A DNA stretch of 34,642 nt from an uncultured Bacteroidota bacterium (GTDB lineage Bacteria > Bacteroidota > Bacteroidia > Bacteroidales > 4484-276). Below are positions 1 to 8,537 of this stretch, in pieces. The translations under genes were made by a program, and so were the position numbers. The stretch's first letter is position 1, and the number at the start of each line of letters is the position of its first letter. Below the pieces are notes generated by a model. That model did no database searches. It was not told where the DNA came from and saw only the letters and a list, made by a program, of their open reading frames with translations. The stretch lies in the NCBI GenBank assembly GCA_903944895.1, contig CAJATL010000070.1, forward strand, positions 1-34,642, read 5' to 3'.

Positions 1-337
1 TAAATTCATTTTTTCCTCGAGTACGCCTGTACAAAACCCAATAATGTTTTAAAGTTGCTAAATCACTGCTGCAGGTGCAGAATTTAATCTTATCTGAAAT
101 AGTACACATTTACTTATATTTTATAGTTTCTACTTAATTTATTATTACAATGTTAATGAATTCTTCAAATCCAATGTGGATCTATTAATGATTACTGCTA
201 ACGTTTTGCCGCTTTGCGTAAGGGCGGGCATAGAAGCACTAAATTGTCAACTAACACCATAGCTGAATAGAAGCACAAAACTCCAATTTTGCCCGTCATC
301 CAGCCTGACGCAAAACCCTTGATGGTGGCTTTGCTTT
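1..337. other. Intergenic region with imperfect palindrome
   Basis: I see no gene here. The right part holds an imperfect inverted repeat: 203-230 (GTTTTGC ... CGGGCA) pairs partly with 290-315 (TGCCCG ... GCAAAAC), the ends matching better than the middle. A 10-bp direct repeat ATAGAAGCAC (230-239 and 267-276) lies between the arms. The shape recalls recombination sites or REP-like elements next to accessory genes, but I could not match it to the integron attC core consensus. Confidence 0.4.
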
Positions 338-1006
338 TCATAATTCATCTAAATCCATTCCGTCTCCTAATGGTAAGCCGTCCATTTCTTTCTCGTCTAA
401 ATTCGTTACAATAACACCTTCCTTATTAAATTTTATTCTTACTCCATTGCCGAATGTGTAAAGAAAAAAATACATACTAAAATGTTTTTCTAATAATTTT
501 AAAATTATCAGAAATTTTAAACAAGGAATTTCAAGATATTTATATTTCTTATTCTTATGTTCCCAGTATGCATTCCAGTACTGTTCGTTTAAGCCTTCTT
601 TATCATATTGAAGTTTATTTTCTTTTGCGTATTCTATTTCTTCTGGGTCAGGATATTCGATACTGTCAAAATAAATATCAGATGAAATTTTCTCTTCTTC
701 GTTATATGCAAAGCAAAAGTCAATATCGCTGCAAACATTTAGTTTGTCGTTTACAGTAAATGATGTTAGCTGAAAGTGATGGTAATTGTCGTTATATGAA
801 TTGCATTGTTCCCAAGAAAAGGTTTCAAATTCGGGATGTGCGGATTGAATTTGGAGAAATAACTTGTGTAAGAATTTCATTTCTAATTCAGGGGTTCCAT
901 ATCCTTTGTATTCAATCGCAGAATTATCTTCTTTGATTAGTTTACTAATTTCATCAGGGGGATTGCCGAGTTTGTCAATAAAATCAATTAAGTATTCGCT
1001 CCACAT
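338..1006 (-). CDS. Hypothetical acidic protein, accessory
   Basis: I do not recognise this 222-aa protein. It is acidic and rich in aromatic residues (a Tyr/Trp/Asn-rich stretch near residues 60-80). It has one hydrophobic segment near residues 160-175 (CLKFLIILKLL) that looks more like a buried helix than a membrane anchor, and an acidic C-terminus. There is no signal peptide. Its start lies 2 bp after the stop of the DUF6915 gene, so the two are probably co-transcribed. Size, composition and accessory context would fit an immunity-type or polymorphic accessory protein, but that is a guess from context only. Confidence 0.6.
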   Translation of the reverse strand: MWSEYLIDFIDKLGNPPDEISKLIKEDNSAIEYKGYGTPELEMKFLHKLFLQIQSAHPEFETFSWEQCNSYNDNYHHFQLTSFTVNDKLNVCSDIDFCFAYNEEEKISSDIYFDSIEYPDPEEIEYAKENKLQYDKEGLNEQYWNAYWEHKNKKYKYLEIPCLKFLIILKLLEKHFSMYFFLYTFGNGVRIKFNKEGVIVTNLDEKEMDGLPLGDGMDLDEL

Positions 1007-1008
1007 TT

Positions 1009-1404
1009 TTAGTTATTGAATTTGTATGTTGTTGAAGTAAGTTTTTCTTCTTTGGTAAAAACTGATTGTGGTAAACCTTGTCCGTGTAACCAAGATGTTT
1101 TTGTCATTAAGATAAGATAGTCTTGTGCTGTCGGAATAAAATGATAATTGAAATCATCTAATATGTGTTGCTCGGCAATGTCAATTACTGAAATTAGTTT
1201 TCCGTCACTGTTCGTAATAGTGTCACCAAAAATTTTAGGTAAAATATGATTTACAAACCAACTGTTATGTGTCAATGCACGATGACGGTTGTCAGCAAAT
1301 GCCATTTTGCTGCTATCTAATAATACATGAATTTCCAAGTAGTCGTCCATTTTGCCACCAAATATTTTGGCACTTCTTTTAGCGTGATGATGTGGCTTTC
1401 CCAT
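1009..1404 (-). CDS. DUF6915 family protein
   Basis: This 131-aa protein matches my memory of DUF6915. It starts MGKPHHHAKRSAKIFGG, followed by a DYLEIHVLLDSSK segment, the hallmark DNRHRALTHNSWFV, an FGDTITNSDG turn and an IAEQHILDDF motif. The family is small, soluble and of unknown function; its many histidines (HHH, RHRALTH, EQH) suggest a possible metal site, which is inference. It is sandwiched tightly between a 122-aa ORF (3-bp gap) and the 222-aa hypothetical gene (2-bp gap). No good SD site precedes the start. Confidence 0.75.
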   Translation of the reverse strand: MGKPHHHAKRSAKIFGGKMDDYLEIHVLLDSSKMAFADNRHRALTHNSWFVNHILPKIFGDTITNSDGKLISVIDIAEQHILDDFNYHFIPTAQDYLILMTKTSWLHGQGLPQSVFTKEEKLTSTTYKFNN

Positions 1405-1407
1405 ATT

Positions 1408-1776
1408 TTATTTTGTTGTCGTGTCGTGTTTGCTGTATCGTCCGTAGCATTGCCGCCAACTTGTAAATAGCGGAAAAAACTTTTTACTTTTTGCCGTATC
1501 AATTTCAAAATCAGGTTTGATGGTATCAAAACCCCGGACACAAAGCACCAGCCCAAAACCAGGTTTTGTTGAAGAAAAATTAAGGATTTTGGTTTCGGTA
1601 GCGTTTACAGTTTTCTGTTGGTAGATTTCACTACAGTAATCAACACCCAGGCAATCGCATGTAAAACCAGGCGAGGTAATGGATTGTGGCTCGTTTTGGT
1701 AAGAGATTTTATTATACCCGGAACTGATCCCGGTAAGGAACTGGTTTTTAAGCGGCATTTGATGAACTGTAAGCAT
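1408..1776 (-). CDS. Hypothetical 122-aa protein, uncertain
   Basis: An open frame of 122 aa ends 3 bp before the DUF6915 gene. I see no known domain. Five cysteines are present (CDCLGVDYC near residue 40, then LVLC and RQC later). The C-terminal 25 residues read through a polar stretch (GRYSKHDTTTK) that looks like intergenic sequence being translated, so the frame may be a fragment or chance ORF. In its favour, a promoter-like element at 1819-1850 sits just upstream, giving a leader of about 35 nt. Confidence 0.35.
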   Translation of the reverse strand: MLTVHQMPLKNQFLTGISSGYNKISYQNEPQSITSPGFTCDCLGVDYCSEIYQQKTVNATETKILNFSSTKPGFGLVLCVRGFDTIKPDFEIDTAKSKKFFPLFTSWRQCYGRYSKHDTTTK

Positions 1777-2192
1777 TAGGGGAACACGAATTTATTAAAC
1801 GTCATTTTAAAGAAGTGGCAAAGCTATGGTTGATTTTTGTAAATACCAAGTATTGTTTGGGAAAAGGGAAGAAATGTTTCAATCTTGCTTTAATGCATCG
1901 AAAAGAGATTTTTTGTGGGGTAAAAATCCGGTGGTTCGCGGTTAAATTATTGGTGCTACCAATTTTTGGTATCTGTTGCACGACGATTTTGGGGTTATTT
2001 TTAATCGAAATTTAACTCTCAATAATGCTTAAATATAGTCATCAAAAGAAACCGGAAAATTTCTCAAGAGAAAATGAGCAATTCATCAAGAGAAAATAAA
2101 ATTTTGTGAAGACAATTTTTGGGGTTTTGTAAAGCAATGAAAACCAGCAGGTAAGAAAAATGGAAATTGTGCTGTAAAAGCAGCGGTTTTTG
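1777..2192. other. Intergenic region
   Basis: No convincing gene is present. A 66-codon open frame on the plus strand (1815-2015) overlaps the promoter candidate for the minus-strand block and looks spurious. The region is A/T-rich, with a short repeated phrase (TCAAGAGAAAAT) around 2065-2095. A weak hairpin (GCTG/CAGC) just downstream of the deiminase stop near 2170-2185 is too short to call a terminator. Confidence 0.5.
1819..1850 (-). promoter_or_regulatory. Bacteroidota-type promoter candidate
   Basis: Read on the minus strand, CTTGG at 1846-1850 is followed by 19 nt and then TAGCTTTG (1819-1826), a perfect match to the TAnnTTTG -7 element of Bacteroidota. The geometry is the same as in the hydrogenase promoter candidate at 8318-8349. 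The predicted start site lies near 1812, upstream of the ORF that starts at 1776. Confidence 0.45.
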
Positions 2193-3110
2193 TTAAGCTA
2201 TGTTGGTTTTTATTGTCCACGTAATGCAGTTCAATACCCCGCCATCCCTAATAATCGCGCTGGCATCAATGGTTTCAATCTGTCCTTTGGAAGCATACTC
2301 CGGGAATGCTGTTTTGATTTTTTCGAGGGCTGCCTGGTCACTGTCGATGCCAAACTGTGGGAACACGATCAGGTCCTTCATTTGAAGGAAGTTGAGATAC
2401 GCCCAGTTATTTTGTTTCCGGTTGTTAACCATGAACTCAAATTCGACTGGTATCAACTTATTGGCTTTTAATACTTTATAAAATTTGTCACCATAGCCCG
2501 GTTTCATGGTTTTGTAATAGCCGTCAACAAGCACCCGGTCGGCGTCAATAAACCTGATCATGCCGTCGGCATGGCCAAATAAATCGGTCTTTCCATTTTT
2601 AATAAACCTGGGAATCAGTATAATGGTATCCACTTCAAACAGGGCTTTCAGCTTTTCGATGAGCTGCGCCTTTAAGTACTTTGAGGCATTTTCGGGGATG
2701 ATCTTATCGGTAAGTATCACCTTGTTTTCCCATTTTATCACGTTGCCACCATCGAGGATGATGTCGGTTTTTACAGTTTTTATCCCAAGCTTGTCGCAAA
2801 CAAGATCGGGATAGGTTTTTGTACGGCGATATTTTAACTCCTGCAGATAGTCGGGATCGTAGCGGTATTCGATAAATTTGTTTTCGGCCACCTGCACCGG
2901 CATATAGTCGCGGCACCAGATGTCGTTGGTGTCGGGCAGAAAGCCATACCCGATGTTGTGCTTATCGAGGATTGAGGTCAGGTTTTTACAAAAAGCCGTA
3001 TATTTTGGGTTGGTGTGCAGGAGTTCCGAAAAGTAAACGAAATTGGTTTGTGCGTCGGTTATCATGATTTTGGGTTTTAGTTTATCACGAAACGAAAGTA
3101 GTGCGGGCAT
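2193..3110 (-). CDS. Agmatine deiminase-family protein, short form
   Basis: This 305-aa protein belongs to the agmatine/peptidyl-arginine deiminase family (guanidino-group-modifying superfamily). Agmatine deiminases hydrolyse agmatine to N-carbamoylputrescine and ammonia. Visible motifs are NDIWCRDYMP (family NDxWxRD), ILDGGN (family EGG/DGG), LFGHADGMIRF (catalytic His region) and GGVLNCITW with the expected nucleophile Cys near the C-terminus. It is shorter than typical agmatine deiminases (about 340-370 aa), so the substrate could differ. The first ATG is used here; a second in-frame Met (MITDAQ) at codon 16 is equally plausible because neither has an SD site. It stands alone, with no polyamine genes nearby. 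Confidence 0.8.
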   Translation of the reverse strand: MPALLSFRDKLKPKIMITDAQTNFVYFSELLHTNPKYTAFCKNLTSILDKHNIGYGFLPDTNDIWCRDYMPVQVAENKFIEYRYDPDYLQELKYRRTKTYPDLVCDKLGIKTVKTDIILDGGNVIKWENKVILTDKIIPENASKYLKAQLIEKLKALFEVDTIILIPRFIKNGKTDLFGHADGMIRFIDADRVLVDGYYKTMKPGYGDKFYKVLKANKLIPVEFEFMVNNRKQNNWAYLNFLQMKDLIVFPQFGIDSDQAALEKIKTAFPEYASKGQIETIDASAIIRDGGVLNCITWTIKTNIA

Positions 3111-3703
3111 TGGTGCACAACAAATATTTTAACATATTTTAATCGGAATGTTAAAAGACATAAAAACAGTCAGTTATAATAAGGTGGGAGTAGTTTTGGG
3201 GAATAGATTTTTGCAGGTATTGGTTGATTTTTTTTGGTTGTAATGCCGCCTCTACAAGGCTTTTAAATAAAGACTTTACATGCTTTCTACCATAATTTTC
3301 GCACCTACGGCGCTGAGTTGATAATTTTGGAGGTGTTGCAATCGACATTTACAAACCCCAACCCCCGGCCCCTTCCCCTAAAAGGAGAAGGGGAGCCAAG
3401 GTTCGTGAGAGTTTGGTTTAAATTCATAAGCAAAGAATTTGACAAGGAAAAAAGAACATGCCACCATGAACTTCGGCTCCCCTCTCAAATTTGGAGAGGG
3501 GTAGGGGTGAGGTTACAAAACCGGGTATTGATTCGTGTATGTTCGTCTTTGCCCCTCTCCTCCCGATAGCCATCGGGATGGAGAGAGGTTGGGGTGAGGT
3601 TACAGCAAAAAGAAACCCCGCACTAATCAAAATGCGGGGTTCAATCAAATCAATTTATCAAACAATTATTACGAGAAATATGCCTTACGGCAAATTGGAT
3701 CAT
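3111..3703. repeat. Intergenic region with C-rich/G-rich hairpin repeats
   Basis: No gene is supported; short ORFs here only read through repeats. Three related hairpins are visible: 3369-3393 (CCCCTTC/GAAGGGG), 3479-3501 (perfect CCCCTCTC/GAGAGGGG) and 3551-3588 (CCTCTCC with GGAGAGAGG). In the third, the loop is filled by the near-palindrome TCCCGATAGCCATCGGGA (3561-3578). The phrase GGGGTGAGGTTACA follows both the second and third hairpins. These are dispersed intergenic palindromes common in Bacteroidota. The hydrogenase terminator (3605-3641) lies at the right end. Confidence 0.7.
3605..3641 (-). terminator. Intrinsic terminator of the hydrogenase operon
   Basis: A 9-bp perfect stem (AACCCCGCA at 3614-3622, TGCGGGGTT at 3633-3641) with a 10-nt loop is followed on the minus strand by TCTTTTTG. 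It lies about 60 bp after the hydC stop codon, as expected for a Rho-independent terminator ending this operon. Confidence 0.85.
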
Positions 3704-4186
3704 TTATTCATAATTTTTTAATATATCCTTCACCAGGTCAGGCGAAACCCGTCCGTAGGTTTTTTCGCCAACCTGAACAACAGGTGCAAGTCCGCAGGCC
3801 CCCACACATCTCAGGCAGTTAAGCGAGAATTTACCATCAGGTGTCGATTCGCCAACTTTGATGCTGAGTTGCTTTTTAAATTCATCCAGAACCTTCTCGG
3901 CACCCCGCACATAACAGGCTGTGCCTGTGCATATCGAAATCGGGAAACGGCCTTTGGGAATCATGGTGAAGAATGAATAAAACGTTACAACACCATAAAC
4001 TTTGGCCACCGACATGTTTAGTTTATTGGCTACAACATCCTGTACTTCAGCCGGAAGATACCCGAATGTGGTTTGAACCTTGTGCAGGACATTGATGAGT
4101 TCGCCCGGCTCGTTGTTGAAAGATTTGCAGATTTCATCAATCTGAGCGATGTCTTTTTCTTTTAATTTTATTTTAATAGACGACAT
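3704..4186 (-). CDS. hydC: [FeFe]-hydrogenase NuoE-like subunit HydC
   Basis: This 160-aa protein is a NuoE/HndA-type thioredoxin-fold [2Fe-2S] subunit. An N-terminal helical part (residues ~1-75) precedes the cluster-binding fold. The four ligands are visible as ICTGTACYVRG (C-x4-C) and CLRCVGACG (the C-x3-C pair). In NADH-linked trimeric hydrogenases this subunit passes electrons between the HydB flavin site and HydA. A good SD (TAGGAG) lies 9 nt before the ATG, unusual for this phylum. It is the last gene of the operon, 26 bp after hydA, and is followed by the terminator at 3605-3641. Confidence 0.92.
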   Translation of the reverse strand: MSSIKIKLKEKDIAQIDEICKSFNNEPGELINVLHKVQTTFGYLPAEVQDVVANKLNMSVAKVYGVVTFYSFFTMIPKGRFPISICTGTACYVRGAEKVLDEFKKQLSIKVGESTPDGKFSLNCLRCVGACGLAPVVQVGEKTYGRVSPDLVKDILKNYE

Positions 4187-4212
4187 ATTGTTGATCTCCT
4201 ATTTTTTCCGGG

Positions 4213-5982
4213 TTAGTCGATAAATATTTCTTTTTTCCTGTCGAAGTAGTGCGTATGCAGCAAATGATGCGCTTTTTCGCCCAATGGTTTGCCTAAGAAC
4301 TCTTCATAGAGTTTGATGATGTCAGGATTTTCGTGTGATTTCCTGAGCGTTTTTCCTTCATCTTCGGCATAAATGGCTTTATGTCGTGCTTTAATGATGG
4401 ATGAATCGCCGTGGATATAAGGTTGTCCGCCGCCGCCAATGCAACCGCCGGGGCAAGCCATAATTTCGATGGCATGATACATACTTTTCCCGGCTTTGAT
4501 TTCATCGAGCAATTTGCGGGCATTTCCTAAACCATGTGCAATCCCGATATTGAGCTTTAGTCCGTCGAAATCGATGGTTGCTGAGCGTAAACCTTCGAGG
4601 CCTCGTAATTCTTCAAAGTCCACTTTCTTCAGGGTTTTCCCTGTATAAACTTCATAAGCTGTTCTTACGGCAGCTTCGATAACACCGCCGGTGGTTCCAA
4701 AAATCACAGCAGCACCGGTTGATTCGCCCATCGGATGGTCGAAATCTTCGTCGGGTAATGAAAGGAAATCAATGTTGGCGCGCTTTATCAGACCAGCTAA
4801 CTCGCGTGTCGAGATCGAATAATCGACGTCGGGATTTCCGTCAACTTTAAACTCATCGCGCGAACATTCATATTTCTTAGCTACACAAGGCATAATCGAA
4901 ACAACGATCAGTTTCTTCCGGTCAACGCCGATTTTATCAGCAAAATATGTTTTGGCAATCGAACCAAACATCTGCTGTGGTGAGCGTGCTGTGGAAGGAA
5001 TATCCTTCATTTCGGGGTAATTGTGTTCAAAAAATTTAACCCAGGCAGGGCAGCACGAAGTTAAGATTGGCAGTTTTACCTCTTTGTCGCCGGCAAGGTG
5101 TTTCGAGAGTCTGTCGAGAAGTTCGGTTCCTTCTTCCATGATGGTGAGGTCGGCAGCAAAATCGGTATCAAAAACATAATCGAAGCCAAGTTCACGCAGA
5201 GCACTGGCCATTTTTCCGGTTACCAGCGTTCCGGCTTCCAGTCCAAATTCTTCGCCTAAAGCTGCGCGAACAGCAGGTGCGGTTTGCACGATTACGGTTT
5301 TTTCAGGATCGGCCAGGTCGTTGATGAGTTGGTTGGTGTGGTCAACTTCGGTGAGTGCGCCGGTTGGACAAACATTAACACATTGGCCGCAATAAGTGCA
5401 AACCGAATGGTCGAGGTTCATTTCAAAAGCCGGAGCAACTACTGCGTGGAAGCCACGATTTATAGCCGAAAGTACGCCCACAGTCTGCACTTCGTTACAC
5501 ATCACTTCGCAGCGACGGCACATGATACATTTATCGACGTCGCGGATAATCGCAGGTGAAGTATCTTTGCGATAGGTTGACTGTTCGCCCTGGTAAGGAA
5601 TTTCGCGGATTCCGAGTTTATGTGCCAGGCTCTGCAGTTCGCAATTACCCGATTTAGCACAAATCAGGCAATCAAAAGGATGGTCGGATAAAATGAGCTG
5701 AACCACTGTTTTGCGAGCATTGAGTACCCTGATGGAGTGGGTATGAATCACCATTCCTTCGGCACAGTCGGTTGCGCAGGCAGGAGCAAGGTTGCGGCGG
5801 CCTTCGAGTTCTACCACGCATACGCGGCATCCGCCCGGTTTGTTTTCGATATTCATATCACCCAGGTTCATATAACACAGGGTGGGGATGTTGATTCCTA
5901 TTTTCTTGGCAGCCTGCAGAATGGTAGTTCCCTTTTCGACTTCAACAAGCTTTTTATCGATGGTCAGTTTGATAGTTTCCAT
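4213..5982 (-). CDS. hydA: [FeFe]-hydrogenase catalytic subunit HydA
   Basis: This 589-aa protein carries the H-cluster and makes or oxidises H2. In order: a plant-type [2Fe-2S] domain (C36, C52, C55, C69), a His-Cys [4Fe-4S] site (H101, C105, C108, C114), two [4Fe-4S] ferredoxin motifs (C152/155/158/162 and C195/198/201/205), then the H-cluster domain. The latter shows TSCCPAW (C310 for proton transfer, C311 ligand), MPCVAKKYE (C366) and MACPGGCIGGGGQP (C510, C514). A small-subunit-like tail ends the protein (HTHYFDRKKEIFID). Domain make-up and HydB/HydC neighbours fit group A3, the electron-bifurcating or NAD(H)-linked class that couples ferredoxin and NADH to H2. Bifurcation itself is inferred from the family. 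No SD precedes the start. I see no maturation genes hydEFG in the window. Confidence 0.96.
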   Translation of the reverse strand: METIKLTIDKKLVEVEKGTTILQAAKKIGINIPTLCYMNLGDMNIENKPGGCRVCVVELEGRRNLAPACATDCAEGMVIHTHSIRVLNARKTVVQLILSDHPFDCLICAKSGNCELQSLAHKLGIREIPYQGEQSTYRKDTSPAIIRDVDKCIMCRRCEVMCNEVQTVGVLSAINRGFHAVVAPAFEMNLDHSVCTYCGQCVNVCPTGALTEVDHTNQLINDLADPEKTVIVQTAPAVRAALGEEFGLEAGTLVTGKMASALRELGFDYVFDTDFAADLTIMEEGTELLDRLSKHLAGDKEVKLPILTSCCPAWVKFFEHNYPEMKDIPSTARSPQQMFGSIAKTYFADKIGVDRKKLIVVSIMPCVAKKYECSRDEFKVDGNPDVDYSISTRELAGLIKRANIDFLSLPDEDFDHPMGESTGAAVIFGTTGGVIEAAVRTAYEVYTGKTLKKVDFEELRGLEGLRSATIDFDGLKLNIGIAHGLGNARKLLDEIKAGKSMYHAIEIMACPGGCIGGGGQPYIHGDSSIIKARHKAIYAEDEGKTLRKSHENPDIIKLYEEFLGKPLGEKAHHLLHTHYFDRKKEIFID

Positions 5983-6002
5983 AATTAACTTTTTGATGAT
6001 GA

Positions 6003-7799
6003 TTAAATGATGGCGATAGCATTAAACTTACATTTTTCGAGACAAGTTCCACATTTGATGCAGGTGTCCTGATCGATAAAATGTACCTGTTTGCGTTCTC
6101 CCGTGATACAGTTTACCGGACAATTCCTTGCACAAGCCATACAACCAATGCAGTTTTCGGGAATTATCACGTAACGCATCAGCGATTTACAAACTCCTGA
6201 AGTACATTTTTTATCGACCACATGCGAAATATATTCGTCCCAGAAATTTTCCATGGTCGATAGAACCGGGTTAGGGGAGGTCTGTCCAAGGCCACAAAGG
6301 GAGGTATCTTTAATAACATGGCTTAGATTTTTCAGTTTCGAAAGATCTTCCATCGTGCCCTGACCTTTGGTGATGGTCTCGAGGATTTCGTGAAGCCGCT
6401 TGTTGCCGATGCGGCATGGGCTGCACTTTCCACAGGATTCCTCAACGGTAAAGTCGAGGTAATATTTAGCCACCGAAACCATGCAGTCGTCTTCGTCCAT
6501 CACAATCATTCCACCCGAACCCATCATCGAGCCGGCGGCAATTAAGGTGTCGTATTCGATGGGAATATCAAGATGTTTTTCAGTCAAACAGCCGCCCGAA
6601 GGACCGCCGGTTTGTACTGCTTTAAATTTCTTTCCGTCTTTGATGCCTCCGCCGATTTCAAAAATTACCTCGCGTAAAGTTGTTCCCATTGGAACCTCAA
6701 TTAAACCAACATTGTTGATTTTGCCTGCGAGCGCAAAAACCTTGGTTCCTTTGGCGCGTGCAGTTCCAATGGCTGCAAACCATTCGGAGCCTTTATTGAT
6801 AATAGGAGGGATGTTGGCAAAGGTTTCGACGTTGTTTACGTTGGTAGGTTTTCCCAGATAGCCTTCCACCGAAGGGAAAGGAGGTTTGAAGGTAGGCTCG
6901 CCACGGCTGCCTTCCATCGAATGGATGAGGGCAGTTTCTTCGCCGCAAACAAAAGCTCCGGCTCCGTAACGTAATTCGATATCAAAATTAAAACCTGTTC
7001 CTAGAATATCATTTCCGAGCAGACCATAATTTCTTGCCTGATCGATAGCAATTTTAAGCCGTTTGATGGCGAGCGGATATTCGGCACGAATGTAAATTAA
7101 CCCAGCATCAGCACCAATTGCAAAGCCACAAATGGCCATGGCTTCGAGCACAACATGCGGGTCACCTTCCAGAATGGAACGATCCATGAATGCACCCGGG
7201 TCGCCTTCATCGGCGTTGCATACTACATATTTTTTTTCGGCAACACTTTTGCGGGTGATCTCCCATTTCAATCCTGTTGGAAATCCTCCACCACCACGAC
7301 CACGTAAACCTGAATCTTTGATGATTTTAATGGCATCTTCAGGAGTCATTTCCGAAAGGACTTTCCCCAAGGCCTGATAACCATCACGGGCAAGGTATTC
7401 ATCAACATTTTCGGGGTCAATAAAACCACAGTTTCTCAGCGCAATTCTGATTTGTTTGCGATAAAAGCCCATGTGTTTGCTGTCGGCAACATGTTCTTTA
7501 TTTTCGGGATCGGTGTAGAGCAGGCGTTCAACTTTACGTCCTTTGATAACGTGTTCTTCAACGATTTCACGTGCATCACCTGGTTTTACCTGAACATAAA
7601 AAGTGTTGTCGGGAATGACTTTTACAATCGGACCTTTTTCGCAAAAACCAAAGCAGCCGGTTGTAACAACTTTAGCTTCGTTTTCGAGGCCATGAACTTT
7701 GAGTTCGTGTTCGAGGCTTGCCTGTATCTGATCGCTTTCCGAAGCGCGGCAACCCGTTCCTCCACAAACCAATAAATGCATTTTAATTTGTTGTGCCAT
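6003..7799 (-). CDS. hydB: [FeFe]-hydrogenase NuoF-like flavin subunit HydB
   Basis: This 598-aa protein is the NADH-binding, FMN-containing subunit. The N-terminal ~100 residues are a thioredoxin-like [2Fe-2S] domain (C12, C17, C49, C53). The NuoF core follows with RGRGGGGFPTGLKWE and CNADEGDPGAFMDRS (NADH and FMN sites), then the C-terminal [4Fe-4S] motif ESCGKCSPCRIGNKR plus the more distal Cys of SLCGLGQ. The last ~60 residues carry two extra [4Fe-4S] ferredoxin motifs (CIGCMACARNCPVNC and CIKCGTCLEKCKFN). This layout is typical of HydB of trimeric hydrogenases rather than of complex I NuoF. It lies 17 bp after the HndB-like gene and 20 bp before hydA. Confidence 0.95.
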   Translation of the reverse strand: MAQQIKMHLLVCGGTGCRASESDQIQASLEHELKVHGLENEAKVVTTGCFGFCEKGPIVKVIPDNTFYVQVKPGDAREIVEEHVIKGRKVERLLYTDPENKEHVADSKHMGFYRKQIRIALRNCGFIDPENVDEYLARDGYQALGKVLSEMTPEDAIKIIKDSGLRGRGGGGFPTGLKWEITRKSVAEKKYVVCNADEGDPGAFMDRSILEGDPHVVLEAMAICGFAIGADAGLIYIRAEYPLAIKRLKIAIDQARNYGLLGNDILGTGFNFDIELRYGAGAFVCGEETALIHSMEGSRGEPTFKPPFPSVEGYLGKPTNVNNVETFANIPPIINKGSEWFAAIGTARAKGTKVFALAGKINNVGLIEVPMGTTLREVIFEIGGGIKDGKKFKAVQTGGPSGGCLTEKHLDIPIEYDTLIAAGSMMGSGGMIVMDEDDCMVSVAKYYLDFTVEESCGKCSPCRIGNKRLHEILETITKGQGTMEDLSKLKNLSHVIKDTSLCGLGQTSPNPVLSTMENFWDEYISHVVDKKCTSGVCKSLMRYVIIPENCIGCMACARNCPVNCITGERKQVHFIDQDTCIKCGTCLEKCKFNAIAII

Positions 7800-7816
7800 A
7801 ACTTTTCCTGAGCGTT

Positions 7817-8212
7817 TTATTCGTCAATTGATTCGTAATTTACCGGGATTATTCCCTCAACAAGCTCACCGTTTTTGAGGTATTTTTCGATGATTTCGTC
7901 AGCTTTTTTGAGGTCAACATATCCGAAAACGATTGGATCTTCACCCGGACGTTTTACTTCGATGGTTGGTTCGGCGTAGCAATAGCCCATGTCGCCGGTT
8001 TGGGTTACCACTGCATCGATGCCCCGTTTATTGAGTTCCTCGATGAGGAAATCCATCACCACTTTTGCGCCAGAAGCAATGCCGCTGGTAGCCATTCCCA
8101 CTTTTATCTGGATGTACTTGTCAGGTTCATTGCTTTTCTCTCTGAGGTTGAGCTTTTTTTCAAGTTCTTCCTTTTTTAACTTCAGTTCGGCAAGAGATTT
8201 AATTTTTGTCAT
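7817..8212 (-). CDS. HndB-like thioredoxin-fold protein lacking cluster ligands
   Basis: First gene of the hydrogenase operon; 131 aa. After a charged helical N-terminus (residues 1-30) it follows the HndB/thioredoxin-like ferredoxin pattern: IQIKVGMATSGIASGAK, a helix with a KRGID turn, TQTGDMGYCYAEPTIEV, then a VDLKKADEIIEKYLKNGE tail. HndB relatives, as I recall them, have Cys at ATC-GIA and TGC-xGxC. Here the first is Ser and the second Asp, leaving one Cys in the whole protein, so it cannot hold a normal [2Fe-2S] cluster by itself. It probably has a structural or regulatory role in the hydrogenase complex. Confidence 0.8.
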   Translation of the reverse strand: MTKIKSLAELKLKKEELEKKLNLREKSNEPDKYIQIKVGMATSGIASGAKVVMDFLIEELNKRGIDAVVTQTGDMGYCYAEPTIEVKRPGEDPIVFGYVDLKKADEIIEKYLKNGELVEGIIPVNYESIDE

Positions 8213-8317
8213 TTAATTAATGCCTCCGTGTTTTGGTGTAAATTCGTAAACTTAATTATGTTAATGTATTGAATAATAGTCGTTAATGTAAAAATTCTGT
8301 TCTCCGGATAATGGCGG

Positions 8318-8349
8318 CAAAAGTATGATGAAAGTCAGTTAAAACCAAG
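8318..8349 (-). promoter_or_regulatory. Promoter candidate of the hydrogenase operon
   Basis: On the minus strand, CTTG (8346-8349) is followed by 20 nt and then TACTTTTG (8318-8325), a perfect TAnnTTTG -7 box. The predicted transcript starts near 8311, leaving an untranslated leader of about 100 nt before the first operon gene at 8212. Confidence 0.5.
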
Positions 8350-8537
8350 AAATATTTGTGAAAACAATAACAGTGTTAATAAAATAACATTACCCTGGTT
8401 TTGAGTATTAGCAATGCATAGATATTCAATTAATTAGGATGTTCTGCTTTGGCAGCTATCCGGAAAATGACCTGATTATGTAAATTATTGTAAGAAAACG
8501 GAGGCCTGATGGAAGATTCAGCCTTCAGAACTGAGTT

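Noticed and set aside
203-315. Integron attC-like site
   Set aside because: The fold is suggestive, but the ends do not match GTTRRRY/RYYYAAC cores and no integrase is in the window.
1815-2015. 66-codon plus-strand ORF
   Set aside because: It overlaps the promoter candidate of the opposite operon, lacks recognisable domains and has composition of translated intergenic DNA.
3318-3721. Overlapping short ORFs on both strands
   Set aside because: They read through C-rich palindromes and the hydrogenase terminator; no codon or motif support.
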